A stretch of DNA of 7,897 nt. Origin: DATKCN01 sp035513175 (GTDB lineage: Bacteria; Chloroflexota; Chloroflexia; Thermomicrobiales; CFX8). Of this stretch, positions 6,695 to 7,897 are shown piece by piece. Location: positions 1 through 7,897 of the forward strand of contig DATKCN010000286.1 in NCBI GenBank assembly GCA_035513175.1. The letters are read 5' to 3'. Both the position numbers and the translations under genes were made by a program. Position 1 is the first letter of the stretch. Every line of letters starts with the position of its first letter. The notes beneath the pieces are model-generated. The model ran no database searches. It saw only the letters and a program-made list of their open reading frames with translations, and was not told the DNA's origin.

Positions 6695-7897
6695 TCAGAC
6701 GACGCCGAGCTCACGGGCGGCCCGTACAGCCGCCGTGCGGTTGTTGACATCCAGCTTGCCGTAGGCCGAGCGCAGATGCTGGCTGACCGTGCGCGGACTG
6801 ATGAACAGCCGCTCGCCGACCTCGATGTCAGACAAGCCCTCGGCCACGAGCCCCAGCACCTCGATCTCCCGCGCCGTCAGTCCGGCTGGAATCTCCACTG
6901 CCCGCTGGCCGGCAGGCGGCGCCTCGGACAGCAGCGTGTCCGCGTTGCGGAGAAATGTGGCGCGCACGTCCTCGTCGTCAAGCTGCTCGGCGAGGCTGTC
7001 GACGATGACGCGGGCATCGGCGCCCGAACGCGTTGCCTCGGCCTGTTGTCCACGAGTGAGATAGAGGCGTCGCAGCATCGCCAGCGCCTGCCAGCGAGAA
7101 TGCGGGTAACCTCTTCGGATTGCCGTCTCGAGCGCGGCGGCGAGTTCCGATTCGGCATCGCCGAGCTTGCCAAGAGCCAGTAGAATCTCTCCTCGCAGGC
7201 GCGAGAGATCGGCAGACAGATTGCCACGACTGTTGGGGATCGACTCGATCAGGCGGTCGATGATCTCCAGCGCCTCATCCGGTCTGCCCTGTGCCAGGCG
7301 AAGCTCCGCGGCAGCGAACCAGCAGCTCTTCGCCGAGATCAGCAACGGTGAACCGTGAACGTCAACCTGGCCGCGAAGGAGTTCTTCCGCGATGTCGAAC
7401 TCGGACAGGAGCACGTGAGCGGAGGCCATGCAGCCTCGAGTGCTTGTCTCCGAGTAGCGTGAGGACATCGCGATCGTGATCTCGAAGGCAGGCTGCAAGT
7501 ATGCCAGCGCTCGACCAGAATCCAGAAGATAGAGATGGGCAACGCCAAGCCGGAAATGGGCCTGCACTGTCCACATGTGATGCGTGATGTCCGTGGCAAC
7601 TGCCAGAGAATCGTGTAGCTGTTGCAACCCTGCACGCAGGTGGCCACGTTGCGCCGCGCGGATGCCTGCCGCGCCGAGTGCGTAGGACTCACCCGATCGC
7701 CATTCCATCGCGCGGGCGATATCGAGCGCTTCAAGCATTGGAGTCTCAGCGTTCGTGCTGATCGACACAACCGGCGCCCGACCTACCCAGATCCGGGAAC
7801 ACCAATCTCCGGAATCACTCGAGCCGGCATTTGTGAGAGCCGACACGAGGGTCTGCCGATCGTCGAACCGGCGCAGCAGCGGGATTGCACGTGCATA
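6695..7897 (-). CDS. TPR-LuxR HTH C-terminal part of regulator copy A (N-terminus beyond right edge)
   Basis: C-terminal 400 residues of a third paralogue; the frame is open from the right edge (first codon TAT at 7897-7895) to TGA at 6697-6695. The leading residues YARAIPLLRRFDDRQTL align with ERAVPLLRQLDDRQNL of copy B (its residues about 728-742), so this is an internal entry point and not a start. An apparent GTG start at 7846 is only an internal valine. Residues 1 to about 325 of the fragment are TPR-like helices (GLQQLHDSLAVA, CWFAAAELRLAQG, EALEIIDRLIESIP). Residues 339-400 form a LuxR/GerE HTH with LTAREIEVL, SDIEVGERLF, SPRTVSQHL and KLDVNNRTAAV, differing from copy B at about 7 of 62 positions. 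TIR and ATPase domains are expected upstream of the fragment but not visible. It is probably an ATP-dependent transcriptional regulator; its ligand and regulon are unknown. Confidence 0.9.
   Translation of the reverse strand, partial: YARAIPLLRRFDDRQTLVSALTNAGSSDSGDWCSRIWVGRAPVVSISTNAETPMLEALDIARAMEWRSGESYALGAAGIRAAQRGHLRAGLQQLHDSLAVATDITHHMWTVQAHFRLGVAHLYLLDSGRALAYLQPAFEITIAMSSRYSETSTRGCMASAHVLLSEFDIAEELLRGQVDVHGSPLLISAKSCWFAAAELRLAQGRPDEALEIIDRLIESIPNSRGNLSADLSRLRGEILLALGKLGDAESELAAALETAIRRGYPHSRWQALAMLRRLYLTRGQQAEATRSGADARVIVDSLAEQLDDEDVRATFLRNADTLLSEAPPAGQRAVEIPAGLTAREIEVLGLVAEGLSDIEVGERLFISPRTVSQHLRSAYGKLDVNNRTAAVRAARELGVV
6714..6763. repeat. 50-bp exact direct repeat (HTH end of copy A)
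   Basis: This stretch, encoding the end of the HTH of copy A, is identical over 50 bases to 3229-3278 in copy B, an offset of 3485. It reflects tandem duplication with strong conservation or recent homogenisation of the DNA-binding end, and is a possible site of recombination between copies. Confidence 0.85.

Noticed and set aside
6695..7846. A stand-alone 383-residue LuxR-type gene starting at GTG 7846
   Set aside because: The frame continues open to the window edge with residues homologous to the interior of copy B, so the GTG is an internal valine and the gene is truncated by the window.
1..7897. CRISPR arrays, tRNA or rRNA genes, insertion sequences
   Set aside because: The window is filled by the three coding regions and two gaps of about 100 bases. 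The only repeats are paralogous coding segments, with no short regularly spaced repeats, transposase motifs or RNA-gene signatures.

Overview
The window is one block of GC-rich bacterial DNA, all coding on the minus strand, read right to left. It holds three tandem paralogues of a very large multidomain protein: an N-terminal TIR domain, then an AAA_16/MalT-like STAND ATPase, a long TPR-like helical repeat region, and a C-terminal LuxR-type (GerE) helix-turn-helix. The gene style (giant LAL/MalT-like regulators, GC-rich codons, GTG/TTG-type starts) fits Chloroflexota or Actinomycetota. That placement is only a guess, because no taxonomic marker gene is present.

Layout in transcription order. 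Copy A (7897 to 6695) enters from the right edge and shows only its C-terminal 400 residues (TPR plus HTH). Copy B (6590 to 3210) is the only complete gene, with all four modules in 1126 residues. Copy C (3106 to 1) starts in the window and runs uninterrupted to the left edge. It shows TIR, ATPase and nearly all of the TPR region; its HTH should lie about 80 residues beyond the edge. The two intergenic gaps (104 and 103 bases) are related to each other, and each carries the same promoter-like pair, TTGCCA-N17-TATCCT. No stretch longer than about 105 bases lacks a gene.

Reading of the system: each protein looks like a one-component sensor and switch. TPRs would sense a ligand or partner, STAND ATP binding would drive assembly, and the outputs would be a DNA-binding HTH at one end and a TIR domain (possible NAD+ hydrolase or signalling scaffold) at the other. 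The TIR and HTH ends are much better conserved between copies than the middle of the TPR region. This suggests a family that keeps its outputs and diversifies its sensor. TIR-STAND-TPR proteins are known in bacterial immunity, whereas an HTH on the same chain suggests transcriptional control, so the role (defence, signalling or both) cannot be decided from sequence alone.

Two annotation points matter. Copy C looks absent or broken in a simple ORF scan only because its stop lies outside the window; its frame is open for 1035 codons. The longest-ORF TTG starts of copies B and C coincide with the likely -35 box, and comparing the two copies favours a GTG start 84 bases downstream.
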